Positions 1 through 11,427 are shown, numbered from the stretch's first letter. The stretch: DNA of 29,117 nucleotides from Elysia marginata (GCA_019649035.1 BMAT01007711.1:77706-106822); one strand, 5' to 3'. A program made the numbers and translations. The notes: a model not told the origin generated them from the letters alone.

Positions 1-3000
1 AATAACTCAGTCAATGACATCATGGGCGCTCTTTAATATTTATTATAGCTTCAGGGTTTAGAGAGTTGCCTACAGAAGTCTAGTGGAGTTTTCATTCCCG
101 CTGCCGGGACAGCAGGGCATTGGCTCCACCACAATAACTTAATAAGCTACAACATTTGTTAGCTTAATAAGTAAACTTATGTATAAAATTGTTGTTGATA
201 ATGTTTATCAATTTATTTGATTGTTTTATTTTCTCAGGGACTATTTGTAAATTATGAAAAGGGAATGTTTAGCAAATTTGATTGAGGCAGGAATGTGATA
301 AAAGTGCGTGCTAGGTGTATGTGAATTAGATACCGGTACAGCTGTGTTCTTTCATTTTGCCGTAAAATTTATTTAAGATTATCTTTCGTCGATCTTTTTT
401 GCATTTGTTACATTTCAAAGCATTTTCTATATTAAAAACGAATACACGTAACCACACACCTATGTTTTTTCTCGTTCCTATAGTCGCTCAATCTTTTTGA
501 CTTCAGGATTTTTAAATTGACAAACACGTTGTCAAAAAAAACAACAACCTAACATATCTAGCCATCGAATGAAAAAAGAAAAACAATTCTCAGATGATTA
601 TTACTTTAATACACTAGACACCAATTATAGGTGAGCTGGGAAGAAATTGCTATAGTTCGTACAAGATAACATTTTCTACCATAAATCGTCAATGGCTGGC
701 GTCAAGGTAAACACTGAGGAAACTAAATCAATAAATCAATCTGAGGAAAAAAATAGGCTAGACGCCAAAAAATATTATTTATTTTACTTAGACTACATGA
801 AAATTAATATTTCCAGACCTGTCCAACACTAGGGATATTTGCAGCAGCAGATTTAGTGTCAAATCTTATTTTTTCGCTGAAGGTTGTTTCTTCTAATATT
901 TAGTATAGAAGATGCAAAACGGACGTCTTTAAACATCACAGCGATTCCCTTAGTTTAGCAATTCTATTTTTCCATTTAATGCTCAACTAGTTACTTCCTT
1001 CCCCTGAAATGTGCTCGTCATGACTCGTTGTACTCAATATTTAAGTCATTATCTGTATGAAAGTTTTCTCTTTATTTTTCTTTTGTTTAGGAATCAGTTA
1101 CAAATAGACGAGGTACTATAGATACCTTCACTGGAACTCGTTTATTCCTAGGGGGAGGGCTCAGAATATAATGGTTGTGATAAAACAAGGAATATTAAAT
1201 AGAAAATTATGGTTATTTGAATCGAGTCAATGGATCGCGCAATGCTAACCTGCCGGAAATCCATACAGACTTGACCAATGAAAACCAAAGAATGATAGGC
1301 TCAGCGAGCACAGGGGCGCACAATAATAAGTTATCTTCAAGGACATAGGACTACAAATAATATACACTCTGTGCAAAGATTCAGAGACAAAGGGATTTGT
1401 TCTTGCATAGCTTCTAGGCATGATTTACGGACTCCGCTATTCGGCTCTTTTTATGTTCACGTATATAACAACAAATAAGGCTAAAGTATAAAAAAATCGA
1501 GGCTTTTTGGCTTCTACATCCCGTTTCTCAATGAGGAATGATTTTATTTTTTTTTTGCACTCAAGCATCAGACGATCCTTTCGAAAGTCATAATACATCG
1601 ACACTAAGCTTAAAAATTGTGTTTAAAATGCTAGCAATTCAGCAAGCCTTTCTTCTCAAACCTCGTATCGTCGCGTTCTTTCCAACGCCTAATGTTTCAC
1701 AGACATTATGTACTTCATCTTTTCTCAAGATTAAAAAAAGTGATAAAAAATACTAGAACCTAGATTTATACATTGGATTGGTTCTTTTGCTCTTTACTTT
1801 ATATAAAATACAAAAAAAAACACGCTTTTTAACATTGATGTTGAATACGTGTAATGGCCCGCAGTTGCATTGTGATAGATTAGTAACAGCAATTTGTTTG
1901 TATGGTGCAATTCACTTCCGGCTTACTCCTACTGAATCGGTCATGAAAATTGGGTGCCATTCTCTTTTTATCTTGATATCAAATAGACTGTAAGTTTCTA
2001 TTCCAAAAAAAAATTAAAAAAAAATCACGCGTGTGTGGTAGCAGCTGTAGCCGGCCTTGCAGTCAATGGTTTCTCATTGTATAAATGCAATGAATTAGAT
2101 CATTCTAGATGGTATTTTTATTTTTTAAGACGCAATACATTTGCAACGTTTTGTCCTCAGTTTTGGGCTATGCCTTTTCTTTCTTTATATAGTTATCATA
2201 CGCTCTAAACTTGATTCTATAACTTTTATCATATTGTTTTCAATTTAAACAATACAGTACTTTACGGTTTCCCCTTTTATCTCTCGTATTTATTACGTTT
2301 GCTATGCTATTTTTTTTTATTTTACAGTAATGCGCTTTCAAATTTGACAAGCTTAAACTGAAGTGTGTTCGCTTTTTTTTCCTCGAGGTATTTAAACGAG
2401 CATAGCTATGAAATATTAGAGCTGAATACGGCATAGTAAATGAAATAAATATAGAGAGGAGGGGAAAGAAACCATTGGGTACATGATCAATAACGTTAAA
2501 AAGATCTTTTGCCTTAGGAAGATTAATTTTGGTATACAAAATTTAAACTGAAGTTTGAAATTAAAGGCTTTGTTTAAATGTCTCCCGACAAGTAAAAATA
2601 ACCCGTACGTCAGAAATTCCAATTTGACAAACACTTTTTAAAAGCCTGTTTTTCCGATTTCTCTTAATAGTCAAAATAAAAAAAAACTTTGTTACCTATC
2701 CATTAAATATCATTAATGTTTCATGAAATGTACGTTTTGAATCTCAGAAAAATGCACTGTTCAAACTAGTAATGCATCGCAATGCAAAAATTACGACATC
2801 CAGTTCATTTGGACTGGTGCGAGACAAATCAGCAACAGTTCATGAGAACTGAATATAGACTAAAATCAAACTCTTTTCCATGTATAGAGAAGTGGAGAGA
2901 AATAGCGATAACTTAAAGGGAGGTTGAAATTAACTCTGTTGTTTAAAAGTAGGTTAGCCGCATTTATATTTAGAATTGTAAATTTACTTACTCCCACTTT

Positions 3001-4319
3001 GCAGTCAAGGTTTATGAATGCTGATTTGAGACAAAGGTTGAATCGCATAGTGAAACAGCATATTAAAAAGCAATTTTTTCGCTCAATCAATAATTTATTC
3101 AGTCCATGTAGTAGTGCTCAAATAAATAAATCTGTATACTCTATGAATAAATTAAGAACAAATAGTAAGCGCGTCGGTAGAAGATTGAAAGCTTAAAATC
3201 TTCGTAGACGCCTGCTTGTATGCATAGCTTTACAACAAGTCCTTCTGGCTATAAAATGCAAAGCAAATAGCATACCAATGATATTACTCAATCTTTCCTT
3301 GGACGCCGTAAAAGTGATTTAGCTTCAGTCAATAAAATTATATTGGTAGTCGTAAATATTTGATGCAAAAAAAATTACTAGCATCTCGAAGAAAACACCA
3401 GACACGCTCGGACTAGCGGGATATTTCACCCAACTAACACGGTATGCAATTCTTTGGTAATAACTTATGAGACACTGAGTAACATGTAAATTGTAAGCTC
3501 GGGTGTGTTTTTTTAAATTGTGACGGTAGCACGGACTACGGCGACCACTTTTAAACATTAGGTTGGAAGAGTTTTTCGTGTCTCGATTGATAAAAGGAAC
3601 ATTCTGATTTTTTTTGGGTAAATAGCAAGAAATTTCCTAGTTGAATAGCAGGTATTGAAAGCAGAAGTAAAAAAATCGGAGAGAGCATGCAGGCATAAAT
3701 GCCGTAAGTTACTTTAAAATGTAGGCCCCTACGTGGTGATTTTTTTAAACCACTAGCATCCACATGACTATTTTCACTTCAATGGTGTTATGATATCGGT
3801 CTTAAAAAACTGTAAAGGCGGCAGCTCACACTGTTTCATTGAAATGAAACTTCTTTTTTTATTTTTGGTTACTTAATTTAATAGTCCAGGAATTGAAGCT
3901 ATTCGTACATTAAGCTTATTGGTTTATCTTTTATTTTAGCCATAAGATCAAGGATGTTAGGGAAAGTTTACGCTCAAAACAACCTGGGTTAGACCACCAC
4001 GAACAGGATAAACAAATCCAAATTAACAGCGAACTTACCTAGAGGGTTGGCAGTCTAGAGAAAAAGTTAATAAGCTATGAAAATCAAATATTCAATATAA
4101 GATAATAGGTGAACTTTGATAATCACAGAAATGCAGGACATAGTAAGAAGGAAAGACAGAGATAGATAGCGGGCTCTGGAGAAAATTAAATTTTATTTTT
4201 TCAATCAAACAGAAGAACTAAAAATATACGTGTTTGGTATTTTCCTGCATGAGAATTAGATGCAGAAGACAAATCTGAAATCGATTTCCTACTTTATGAA
4301 CTTTTATGTGCCCGATTTT
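1..4319. other. AT-rich DNA with no recognised gene
   Basis: Apart from the hairpin at 83-129, I see only AT-rich sequence, short homopolymers and chance open frames (for example 2924-3196, 3325-3558). None resembles a known protein. Confidence 0.6.
83..129. repeat. Small imperfect hairpin in a GC-richer patch
   Basis: GTGGAG at 83-88 pairs with CTCCAC at 124-129, with CTGC/GCAG pairing inside. It stands out from the AT-rich flanks; its role is unknown. Confidence 0.4.
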
Positions 4320-5110
4320 ACTTTCCCAGTACCCTGGCCTCAAGGCTTAGCCTCAAATATCTGTCACCACCAGAATTCAAGAGGCCGCTTTCAGACGGCC
4401 TTGAAACGGCCTTGAGAGTCGGGATTTTGGCCTGCGCAGACCAAATGAGGCCGCGTTCAGGACACAGAAAGGCCAAACCCCAAGGAATGCCTGTGTAGTG
4501 GATAGCTAGCTGGCCAAAATACAATAAAGTTCGAGCTCGATAGAATGCCTCAGGGGCCGGCTAGTGACCACAGGACGGTCAATGCTGTGAGGGTAACTGC
4601 AGAGGTTACCGCGTGTGGCCAGACAAGACCGATATGCAGTCCTTATAAGTGCCCTCAGGCAGGTAAAGCCAGGATGGCGGACAGATTCAGACACTCAGCA
4701 GCCAGGTAGCGTCAGAAAGATGTCTGGATGCAGGGAAGAAGGACAACCGACCAGAACAGCAAACGTGGACTCAAGCGGCCTCACAGTTGAGCAGCAAACT
4801 GGCTCAGTGGTCGCGCGATTCAAGACTTAAAGACTCGCCTGGCTATTCTACAGCACACACTGGATACTTTCTCTATAAAGTGCCTCTAAAGTAATAAAAA
4901 GAAGTTGCGACAATCTCGGAGCCAGCTAAAATTCACTGTATTGAACTATTATAAATATTATCACACAAAATGGCCAAATTAGACAACAGCCTTCATAGAG
5001 GTTTATAAATGTACGCAAATAAAAACAAGTCCTCAGGGAGTACGCCACTGGACCCTGACTTGCAAGAACAATAGAACGACGCAACTCCTCACACTTAGAG
5101 AGATCATACC
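4320..5110. other. GC-richer block, possibly an old repeat
   Basis: Base composition rises sharply at about 4320 and falls away by 5110. The left part has related motifs in both orientations: GGCCTCAAGGC near 4335, GGCCTTGAAACGGCCTTGAG near 4398, and GAGGCCGC-TTCAG twice (4380 and 4446). There is a GGTAAC / GTTACC hairpin near 4592 and an AATAAA at 4523. Short open frames exist on both strands (4318-4524, 4506-4694, 4615-4830), but none is recognisable. I cannot assign a family. Confidence 0.4.
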
Positions 5111-5670
5111 CCCGAGACTGTCGCAGGGAAAACTAGTAGTAAAAAATACTTAACCACGCAAAAACTATCGAAATTAGTTTACTAAGGGAAAGAGGCAGTT
5201 AACCAAGCGCAAAACTTGCAACGAGGCACTCAGTACTCACAGACACATACACAGTCCAGCAGTACAAACACACGCACAGACATAATGTTGCACTAGCGAG
5301 TACGAATCATAAAGTAGTTCTGTACAATAGATCAATACAAAAAATACAAGGCTTGATACTCAAAACCAGTCCTAACTTTAAATATTTCCAAATAAAAAAA
5401 ATTCCAAATCGTATGTGCAAAACAACGCAGTTTTACGTACCGGTATATACAAAAGTTTAATATTCTCATAGCGAATCGGAAGACCATAGTTTAGAGTGAA
5501 ATCTTAGTTTTCTTTGAATTTTTTTCGTACATTCAAACATTTAAAAAACCCATGTCCCCCTGTGCTTATCCTATATTATCTTTGACACGGTGAGTTAGTG
5601 GGTTAATTTGATTGCTGTTGTGATTGTGCTAACCAAACAAGATCGTTATTTCTTTTAGGTTTTTTTAGTC

Positions 5671-5673
5671 TTA
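5671..5673. repeat. Left target-site duplication (TTA) of the MITE
   Basis: TTA directly precedes the left inverted repeat and is repeated at 6323-6325 after the right one, as expected for a PIF/Harbinger insertion. Confidence 0.75.
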
Positions 5674-6322
5674 GGGTAGATCCACACAGACACCAGACCC
5701 GACAGTCAGACCAGACCGCTTTCTGGTGCTAAAGAATTCACATCGGCAAGATAGTAAGGACAAGTAGTAAAAAACGGCGACACGCCCACACTGACACCCG
5801 ACGTCTCGGACCAGACCGTTTGGGAATGAGCGTGTTAATTCCAAGACGACCGTGGGGAAAAAGGGGAAACAATTTGTGTATACTTTCTTCCACAAATTAT
5901 TTCCCCTTCTTTTCATTATGGCTATAATTAGCATTTCGAAAGCCGATCTCCCTTCAACAACACGTGCTTTTCAGGGAACTGTGTAAAAAAAAAAGTTTGA
6001 TACTATGTGTTCAACAGAGACCAGCCATTTATGACAAAAAAGAGAAACTGCATCACAACAGAGATTCTATATAAACAAAATGGGAAGCTATTGCTATTGT
6101 TGTATGGGATGGACCCCAATTCGTCTTGATCTATTACACATCCGTAGTCTTCTCCTTCACCACAAAAACAACAACAATTTTCTCCTCCTGCTGCACGCCA
6201 TTTTCACAACAAAACGGTGCTGTCTGACCGTCGGGTTCCGGTTTCAGTGTGGGCGGCGGAGCCGGCAAAAAAATGTCGGGTCTGGTCTGACCGTCGGGTC
6301 TGGTGTCTGTGTGGATCTAGCC
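5674..6322. mobile_element. Complete 649-bp MITE, PIF/Harbinger-like
   Basis: The ends are near-perfect inverted repeats: the first 44 bases (5674-5717) pair with the last 44 (6279-6322) with only two differences, reading GGGTAGATCCACACAGACAC from the left and GGCTAGATCCACACAGACAC from the right. A second, imperfect inverted pair lies inside (5783-5818 with 6214-6255, starting CGCCCACACTGA on both sides). The direct repeat TTA flanks both ends (5671-5673 and 6323-6325). GG-starting ends with a three-base TTA/TAA target duplication are the habit of the PIF/Harbinger superfamily. No transposase is encoded, so it depends on a partner elsewhere. The high match between its ends suggests a fairly young insertion. 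Open frames inside it are by-products. Confidence 0.88.
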
Positions 6323-6325
6323 TTA
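6323..6325. repeat. Right target-site duplication (TTA) of the MITE
   Basis: This is the second copy of the three-base target duplication and marks the element's right edge. Confidence 0.75.
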
Positions 6326-6649
6326 ACCAAAGTATTAGATAACAAGAACGTCAACTTGAAGTTTTTTGCTCTTTGCAGGGTTATGTACGGCTTTCGGATT
6401 ATTTCCCTTTGGTCCAATGTGGAAGTAGACCTTTAAGACTATATGAACAGTGTGAACAAAAATATTTTTTTTTCCACGTTTTCAATTTTTTTAGAAATAA
6501 CCAATGATTTTTCAAATGAAGGCAAAAACATCATTTTTCTTGTTAAACAGTTATGTGATATTCTTATAGAATGTTTTAAGGAGCCAGGACTGAAAAAAGT
6601 GATTGTTTTTTATAATGTTAATATGTGCTCTATTAAGATAGATTTTTAG

Positions 6650-7520
6650 AGCTTATTTACTTCTTGAGAATGGCTTAGTAATCAGTATTAATGCATAAAA
6701 TGTTTATGTTTATTTTTCTATGAGTATGACAGACCTTTAGTAATTTCAACTTATGTATTTTGTATTTTGTTAGGCGAGTCAGTCGGGGGACACAAGCTGG
6801 AGTTTTGATCACATCAGTAGCAAAATCAGAATTCCTCACAAATATGTTTTAAAATTTTAAAAAATACCGAATTCTCTGTAACAGAAAAAGGTTTACAAAA
6901 TATAATTAGTGAAGTACATGTAGTGGGAAATTGATTTTTGTTTAATAAGGCTTGATGCTGATAACAGATAGAACAAACAAAGACCAAAGTAAGCAAGAAT
7001 TTTTAGTTTTGATAATTTTTTATTTCAAGAATGCTAAAGCCAGTTGTGTCAGTAAAGCACAATGTGGTTTTATCTTCTAACAAATAAAGCAATCAATGTT
7101 ACATGTAAAAGTTCAGTAGACGCCATTAAGTTGCGGCAATGGTTGTTCAGACATAAGTGAAAAAATGTAACAATTATTTAAAGCAAAATGTAGAATATAT
7201 TTAAGTTAAATGCACACAACTTTGCAGTTTGCTAATATTGCATAAAGTAATTGAAAAATTTGCAAAAACAAATGGATGCAGATTTATTAGAAAAGCACCC
7301 AAACATAAAAAAAAACTACATTAAATGACAAAAGATGTTTTGCAGAAGAGCTGAAGATCAATTGATAAATATTTAATTCATCGTTAGTACTACATTAAAT
7401 TTTCAACAAACCTTGTGATTTAGTCATCCAACAAATTCAGAAATTACTGTAAAATATCCATGTACAACAATTCTATCGCATCACACTAATATGGTCGCAC
7501 CTCTTGGCCACAACTGTTTA
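6650..7520. other. AT-rich stretch downstream of the THAP exons, nothing recognised
   Basis: I looked here on the minus strand for the third part of the THAP domain (C-x-x-H-F) and did not find it. No other feature is visible. Confidence 0.5.
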
Positions 7521-7523
7521 CTT

Positions 7524-7750
7524 TAGGGTAGATCTAGGGTAGAATCTAGATCTAGTCCAGATTCTGGGTAAATTCTAAACTTTAGGCCTAATCTAGAGAT
7601 ATTTGTTAAGATTTCTCTACAATTTATTCAGTCTATCCTAGTTCTATAATCTACAGGTACGGTAGATTCTACATTTTGATTCCACGACCTTTAATGAGTT
7701 TAATCCATCTGTGAATAAAGACATCCGAGTCCTAGATCTAGTCTAGATTA
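7524..7750. repeat. AGATCTAG / TCTAGA-rich degenerate tract
   Basis: Variants of GATCTAG, TCTAGA and GGTAGATTCTA recur throughout (7526-7560, 7590-7600, 7660-7672, 7733-7749). It is a decayed short tandem repeat that overlaps the region around the second THAP exon. Confidence 0.55.
7673..7708 (-). CDS. Second coding exon of the THAP-domain protein
   Basis: A tract ending in ttattcacag precedes this short exon, which completes the arginine left by the previous exon and reads RWIKLIKGRGIK. This supplies the invariant tryptophan and following basic helix of the THAP domain ('W...I.R'). The intron from 7709 to 7787 is only 79 bases, typical of a small animal intron. The reading frame meets TAG a few bases later, but AAAAT|gtagaa at 7673 is a usable donor, so I end the exon there; this end is less certain than the start. 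The expected third part of the fold (C-x-x-H-F and the AVPxIF box) was not found in 6300-7670 or further down by eye, so the gene is either spread over a longer distance or broken. Confidence 0.6.
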
Positions 7751-7787
7751 TATTTCATTTTAAAAACAAGCTTTCATCAAAACTCAC

Positions 7788-7930
7788 CTTTCCTCATCCC
7801 TCGGAAACTTAAAAAAAGATTTCCCTTTGCTTTTGCTGTTGTAAAAAGAGTTGTTGCAATTGTATGTACCACAAAATGCACTTGAGCCTGGTTTGCGAGA
7901 TTTACTAGCTGCTTTTTCCTCAGTAGCCAT
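7788..7930 (-). CDS. First coding exon of a THAP-domain protein
   Basis: The exon gives 47 codons plus two bases, starting MATEEKAASKSRK. The zinc-binding start of a THAP domain is clear: C20 and C25 in FCGTYNC, a basic serine-rich loop, then SFFKFPRDEE, the family's 'F-x-F-P' signature. The ATG context is good (A at -3, G at +4). The exon ends at AAG|gtgagt, a textbook donor, with the split arginine codon common at this spot. THAP domains are C2CH zinc fingers that bind specific DNA; they occur in host transcription regulators and at the N terminus of P-element-type transposases, and the visible part does not tell these apart. The N-terminal extension of 19 residues before the first cysteine is longer than usual. 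Confidence 0.8.
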
Positions 7931-8039
7931 GTTCAGTCAGACCACCAGTACCACATTCAACCCAAGGGAAGTCACTCGCTGTCATCATCAGTAACTTTAC
8001 TTGAGTTGGAGGTCTTTACTTGAGGTCTTTGCCTTAACC

Positions 8040-8165
8040 CTCCTCTCATGAGAGACGCGATGGAGGCACTCCCTATCGTTCTCCGATCCATTATAAGAGA
8101 TGGATCGGCCTGTGTACCGGCATGGTCGACAAGGGTGTGCGAAGTCTCTGCTATGGTGACTTATT
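8040..8165 (-). promoter_or_regulatory. GC-richer, hairpin-bearing block upstream of the THAP exon
   Basis: This block stands out from its AT-rich surroundings and lies 110-235 bases upstream of the THAP start codon. It contains a hairpin at 8083-8108 (8-base perfect arms CCGATCCA / TGGATCGG, with further inner pairing) and a smaller one, TCTCATGAGA, near 8045. Reading on the minus strand, TATAAT sits in the loop of the large hairpin. It could be the promoter and 5' untranslated part of the gene, or a small repeat that landed there. Nothing in the sequence decides between these. Confidence 0.3.
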
Positions 8166-8169
8166 AGTA

Positions 8170-9255
8170 TTATTATTCTCCTAATCTTTCCACACAGGCT
8201 AACATTAATTTCCTGCGAAAAGGACAGTGATATGAAAATTAGGCTTAAACAATTATCTTGGTCAGATTTTTTTTGCTAAAAGTCAACCTCTAAATCGTTA
8301 TTTCAAGGGCCGTAAGCACATCATATATCGCATTGATTATGAATAATAATAATGACGACTTTTCACTTGTGGAACACGTTCTATTCAAACGCCATCGTCA
8401 ATTACATTGCCGAAGCATAAAGTACCGGTCTTCTTATATTTTACAACCCCTTCCTCTTATGATTCAAATATGCTAATCATTATTAAAAATTTTTTTAGCT
8501 CATTTGGTGCTAGAACGTGACAAATCCACAATTAAAAAATAGTAGTGAACGAAAATTAAAAGAACAATGCATGTTTTCTCGTCGGAGTTCCTGGGCTCTT
8601 AACCTTTGCCTCTCGGGAAAAGGTTTAAGCTTTATGTTTGTGTAAAGTGTAAAGTGTTACTGTGAAATCACAAAAGATTGAATAACGATTTTCATTTTAA
8701 TAATTATGTTGCCAGAAATTTTAAAAAAATCAAACAGCATCAGCAATGGATAAGCGAATGTTCACATATGACCATTAGCATTTGAGGTTCCTTTTTTCTG
8801 TGCTAATAGCTGTATTGAATGAACTGCTTTATATTCAAACCATTTTGCAGGTTGAGAATATTACAAGTGAAACTTAATTGATAGGCTTGGTATTAATGGA
8901 ATGAGATAATCCGAATTTTATAGAATCAAATACTTGCCATATTTCTCGGAAATTATAATTAAAAAATTTAGCGTGCAAATATTCTCTTTCGTAAAAGTTA
9001 TCAAATTTGTCAAGAAAAGGTTTAAGAGAAGCTTAAATAAAGAACGTACGGTGACAGAATAATACTCAGTCGTTGAGAGGAGATTTCTAGAACGCTCCTG
9101 CCCAAATTGCAGTATTAATGGCACATTGACATCATAGCAATGGTAAATTGCAACACAAACCGCTGTAAAATGTCCCTTTTTCCAAAAACTTAATCTATTT
9201 ATGTATGCTTATTGGAACTTTTGGAATAGAAAACTTTCCCTGTCTGTGTCACGGT
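8170..9255. other. AT-rich, nothing recognised
   Basis: There are only chance open frames, such as 8918-9124 on the minus strand; no domain signature or repeat was seen. Confidence 0.5.
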
Positions 9256-9259
9256 GTCG

Positions 9260-9430
9260 TTATTCCAATCCCATAAGACGCCCCAGTTTCTTAATGCCCT
9301 CAATGTCGGTGGGGCCTGCATACTCCGCAGACACTCAGCCAGACCGGAAATCAGCTGAAGGAATCGTATCTACTGGGCTAGCCATCATGAATCCACTAGT
9401 GAAGCAATTCTCTGTCATTTCCTGTCTAAC
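9260..9430 (-). pseudogene. Gene-like exon relic, product unknown
   Basis: In a GC-richer island, a minus-strand frame of 56 codons ends at a TAA (9260-9262) and starts after a fair acceptor (ctgtatctgctag). It reads VRQEMTENCFTSGFMMASPV early and AEYAGPTDIEGIKKLGRLMG late, both protein-like in composition. One TGA interrupts it, which argues for a pseudogene; recoding as selenocysteine is possible in principle, but I see no supporting element. I do not recognise the family. Confidence 0.3.
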
Positions 9431-10364
9431 CTAGCAGATACAGAATGGCGAAGTGTAGAGCAAATTCGTTTCTCGAGTGAACATTCATTCTGGTGAGAAA
9501 TTAAAACAAGTTATCCACCTTTAAAATAAAAAAAATAAAATGTCTCAACCCCCATGTTTATAGAGTTGTGAAAGTGAATAACTTTGCATGCAGCATTACG
9601 TTAACAAAATAAAAAACAGTAGGCACACACAGGGAAAACGAGAAACAAAATAATGCCGCTAAAATTGAAGGATAAAAGTGATAATTTTAACCGCAATTAT
9701 TTCTTATCTAAACTTTATCATGGCTGCTATTTCTCTTGTGAATGACTTCAAAAGAAGAATCTTATTCCATGAATATTTCAACCCCATGTAAGTTCTGTAC
9801 TAGCACCTTTTTAAAACTATGGGCGTTCCTGCTGAATCATATCTGGCAAAGAAATTCTTTTGTATTTATACATATAGATCTAGATTAGAAGATTTTGAAA
9901 CCTTTGTCATCACTCCTAGCCGAAAAATTTAACCCCCCTCCCACTCTGTATGTCTCTATCTAGGTCTTCCTAGCTGTCCGATTGCCAGTTTCTGAGTATC
10001 TGCCTCCCTGTCTGTCTGCCCGCTCCAGCCCTATGCCCCTTTATATATTTCGTATGATTTGTCCAGCTACGACTGAAAAAAATGAGCAATATGATACTTA
10101 CGAACCCGCCCGCAAAGGTTCCACTGTATTAAAAGAAGCAATTGCTTTCTGGGTAATATTTTGTCCCACAAATTAAACATAGGAAGAGGAGAAGTTATTG
10201 GGCAGCAAGCCAACTATCTACTCGATTCAGTTGCTCACAATTTAACATTGCCTTCCTTTCTTTCAGTCATACACCCATTGCTGTGACAAAAAAATACGCT
10301 AAAAGAATTAAAGAACCTATTTTTACTCGGTCGGAAAAGCTCAACACACTTACTCGTCTTCTAA

Positions 10365-10371
10365 GAGAGAG

Positions 10372-10407
<36 letters not shown>
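10365..10407. repeat. (GA)n microsatellite running into an assembly gap
   Basis: A GA dinucleotide tract is cut off by the run of N. Its true length is unknown. Confidence 0.95.
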
Positions 10408-10576
10408 NNNNNNNNNNNNNNNNNNNNNNNNNNNNNNNNNNNNNNNNNNNNNNNNNNNNNNNNNNNNNNNNNNNNNNNNNNNNNNNNNNNNNNNNNNNNN
10501 NNNNNNNNNNNNNNNNNNNNNNNNNNNNNNNNNNNNNNNNNNNNNNNNNNNNNNNNNNNNNNNNNNNNNNNNNNNN
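10408..10576. other. Assembly gap, 169 N
   Basis: This is a run of N flanked by GA and GACA simple repeats, so the assembler probably failed in the microsatellite. Protein readings through it are meaningless. Confidence 0.99.
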
Positions 10577-10630
10577 GACAGACAGACAGAATCAGAGACA
10601 GAGACACCGTTAGATACAGAGAAAGAGATA
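10577..10630. repeat. GACA/GAGACA simple repeat after the gap
   Basis: GACAGACAGACAGA, then GAGACAGAGACA, continues the purine-rich tract on the far side of the gap. Confidence 0.85.
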
Positions 10631-11378
10631 GGAGGAGAAATTAACAGATTGAAAATTAAAAGACGGAAGGCAGGTAAGGAAAATAACATAAATATAGTTT
10701 TGCACATAAAAATATTTTTTTTAATAAGTTTAATTAGTTTGTATATTTAATTTACAACGATAGGGGTGAGAAAGTAGCAAAACGCGTTGAAATAGAAAGA
10801 GGGTGAGAAAATGAGAGGAGAGGCTGAGAGGAGGGACGTAAACGTTAGAGGGAGAAAAAGAGGCGGAAAAAATGGGGGAGCGTTATTCCAATTACAATAC
10901 AATTTTTTAAAATGTTTCTGAACTTAAAATTAGGAGCCAGAAGAATAAAAGAAAATGGCGTTTGGACGTCTTCAGAAAGAATAAATACAACGAAGGTAGG
11001 GAGGGGTAAAATACGGTGTCTTGTCAAATGATGTGAATTTAACTCTTATCAGAGATAAAATCTATAATTGAAAAAAAAATACAGAAAAGTAAAAAAAGGA
11101 AGGGGTGAATAGATAGGAGGTCATTGATATTTTACATAGCTAGTTTATTTCATATTGAGAGTTTTTTCAAGAGGAAAGGGAATGCGAAATTATAGGCAGA
11201 GGAAGATTGGTAGAAGAAAGGGAGAGAGTAGGGTGGGTGTACGTAATGTTTTTCGGATATATGTAAATAAACAGATAGCTATACTCAAAACTCACGCGTT
11301 GAGAACGAGGGAAAAACAAATTTTACTGAGATCGTGTTCGTTCTTTTTCAAGTTAGTATGTAAAGCGGTTTGTTCAGC
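10631..11378. other. Purine-rich, low-complexity DNA
   Basis: GAGAGG- and GGGAGAAAA-type sequence is scattered over AT-rich DNA; there is no gene signature. Confidence 0.5.

Positions 11379-11427
<49 letters not shown>

Larger units (their letters stand above)
5508..6436 (+). other. Possible plus-strand exon pair around an intron holding the MITE
   Basis: A strong donor (ACG|gtgagt, intron from 5590) and a strong acceptor (ttttttgctctttgcag|G, exon from 6379) bracket the MITE. Without the MITE and one TTA the intron would be about 137 bases, a normal small size. The upstream piece could begin after the AG at 5507. Two frames are plausible across the join: one ends at 6436, and in the other the downstream part reads GYVRLSDYFPLVQCGSRPLR, which looks protein-like. 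I recognise neither. Another open frame, 6443-6649, follows in a third phase and may be a decayed continuation. This is a splice-signal argument only. Confidence 0.25.

Noticed and set aside
4037-4052. 16-base minus-strand micro-exon between a good acceptor and a perfect donor
   Set aside because: Such pairs occur by chance in AT-rich DNA, and no neighbouring exons were seen.
5671-6436. Open frames inside the MITE on both strands
   Set aside because: They read through the inverted repeats and have no transposase motif.
10102-10148. 47-base minus-strand exon with a perfect gtaagt donor, reading KAIASFNTVEPLRAG
   Set aside because: It is too short to identify, and its phase does not fit the exon relic at 9260-9430 or any other neighbour.
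10267-10750. Open frames on both strands across the N run
   Set aside because: They are open only because the gap contains no stops; the flanks are simple repeats.
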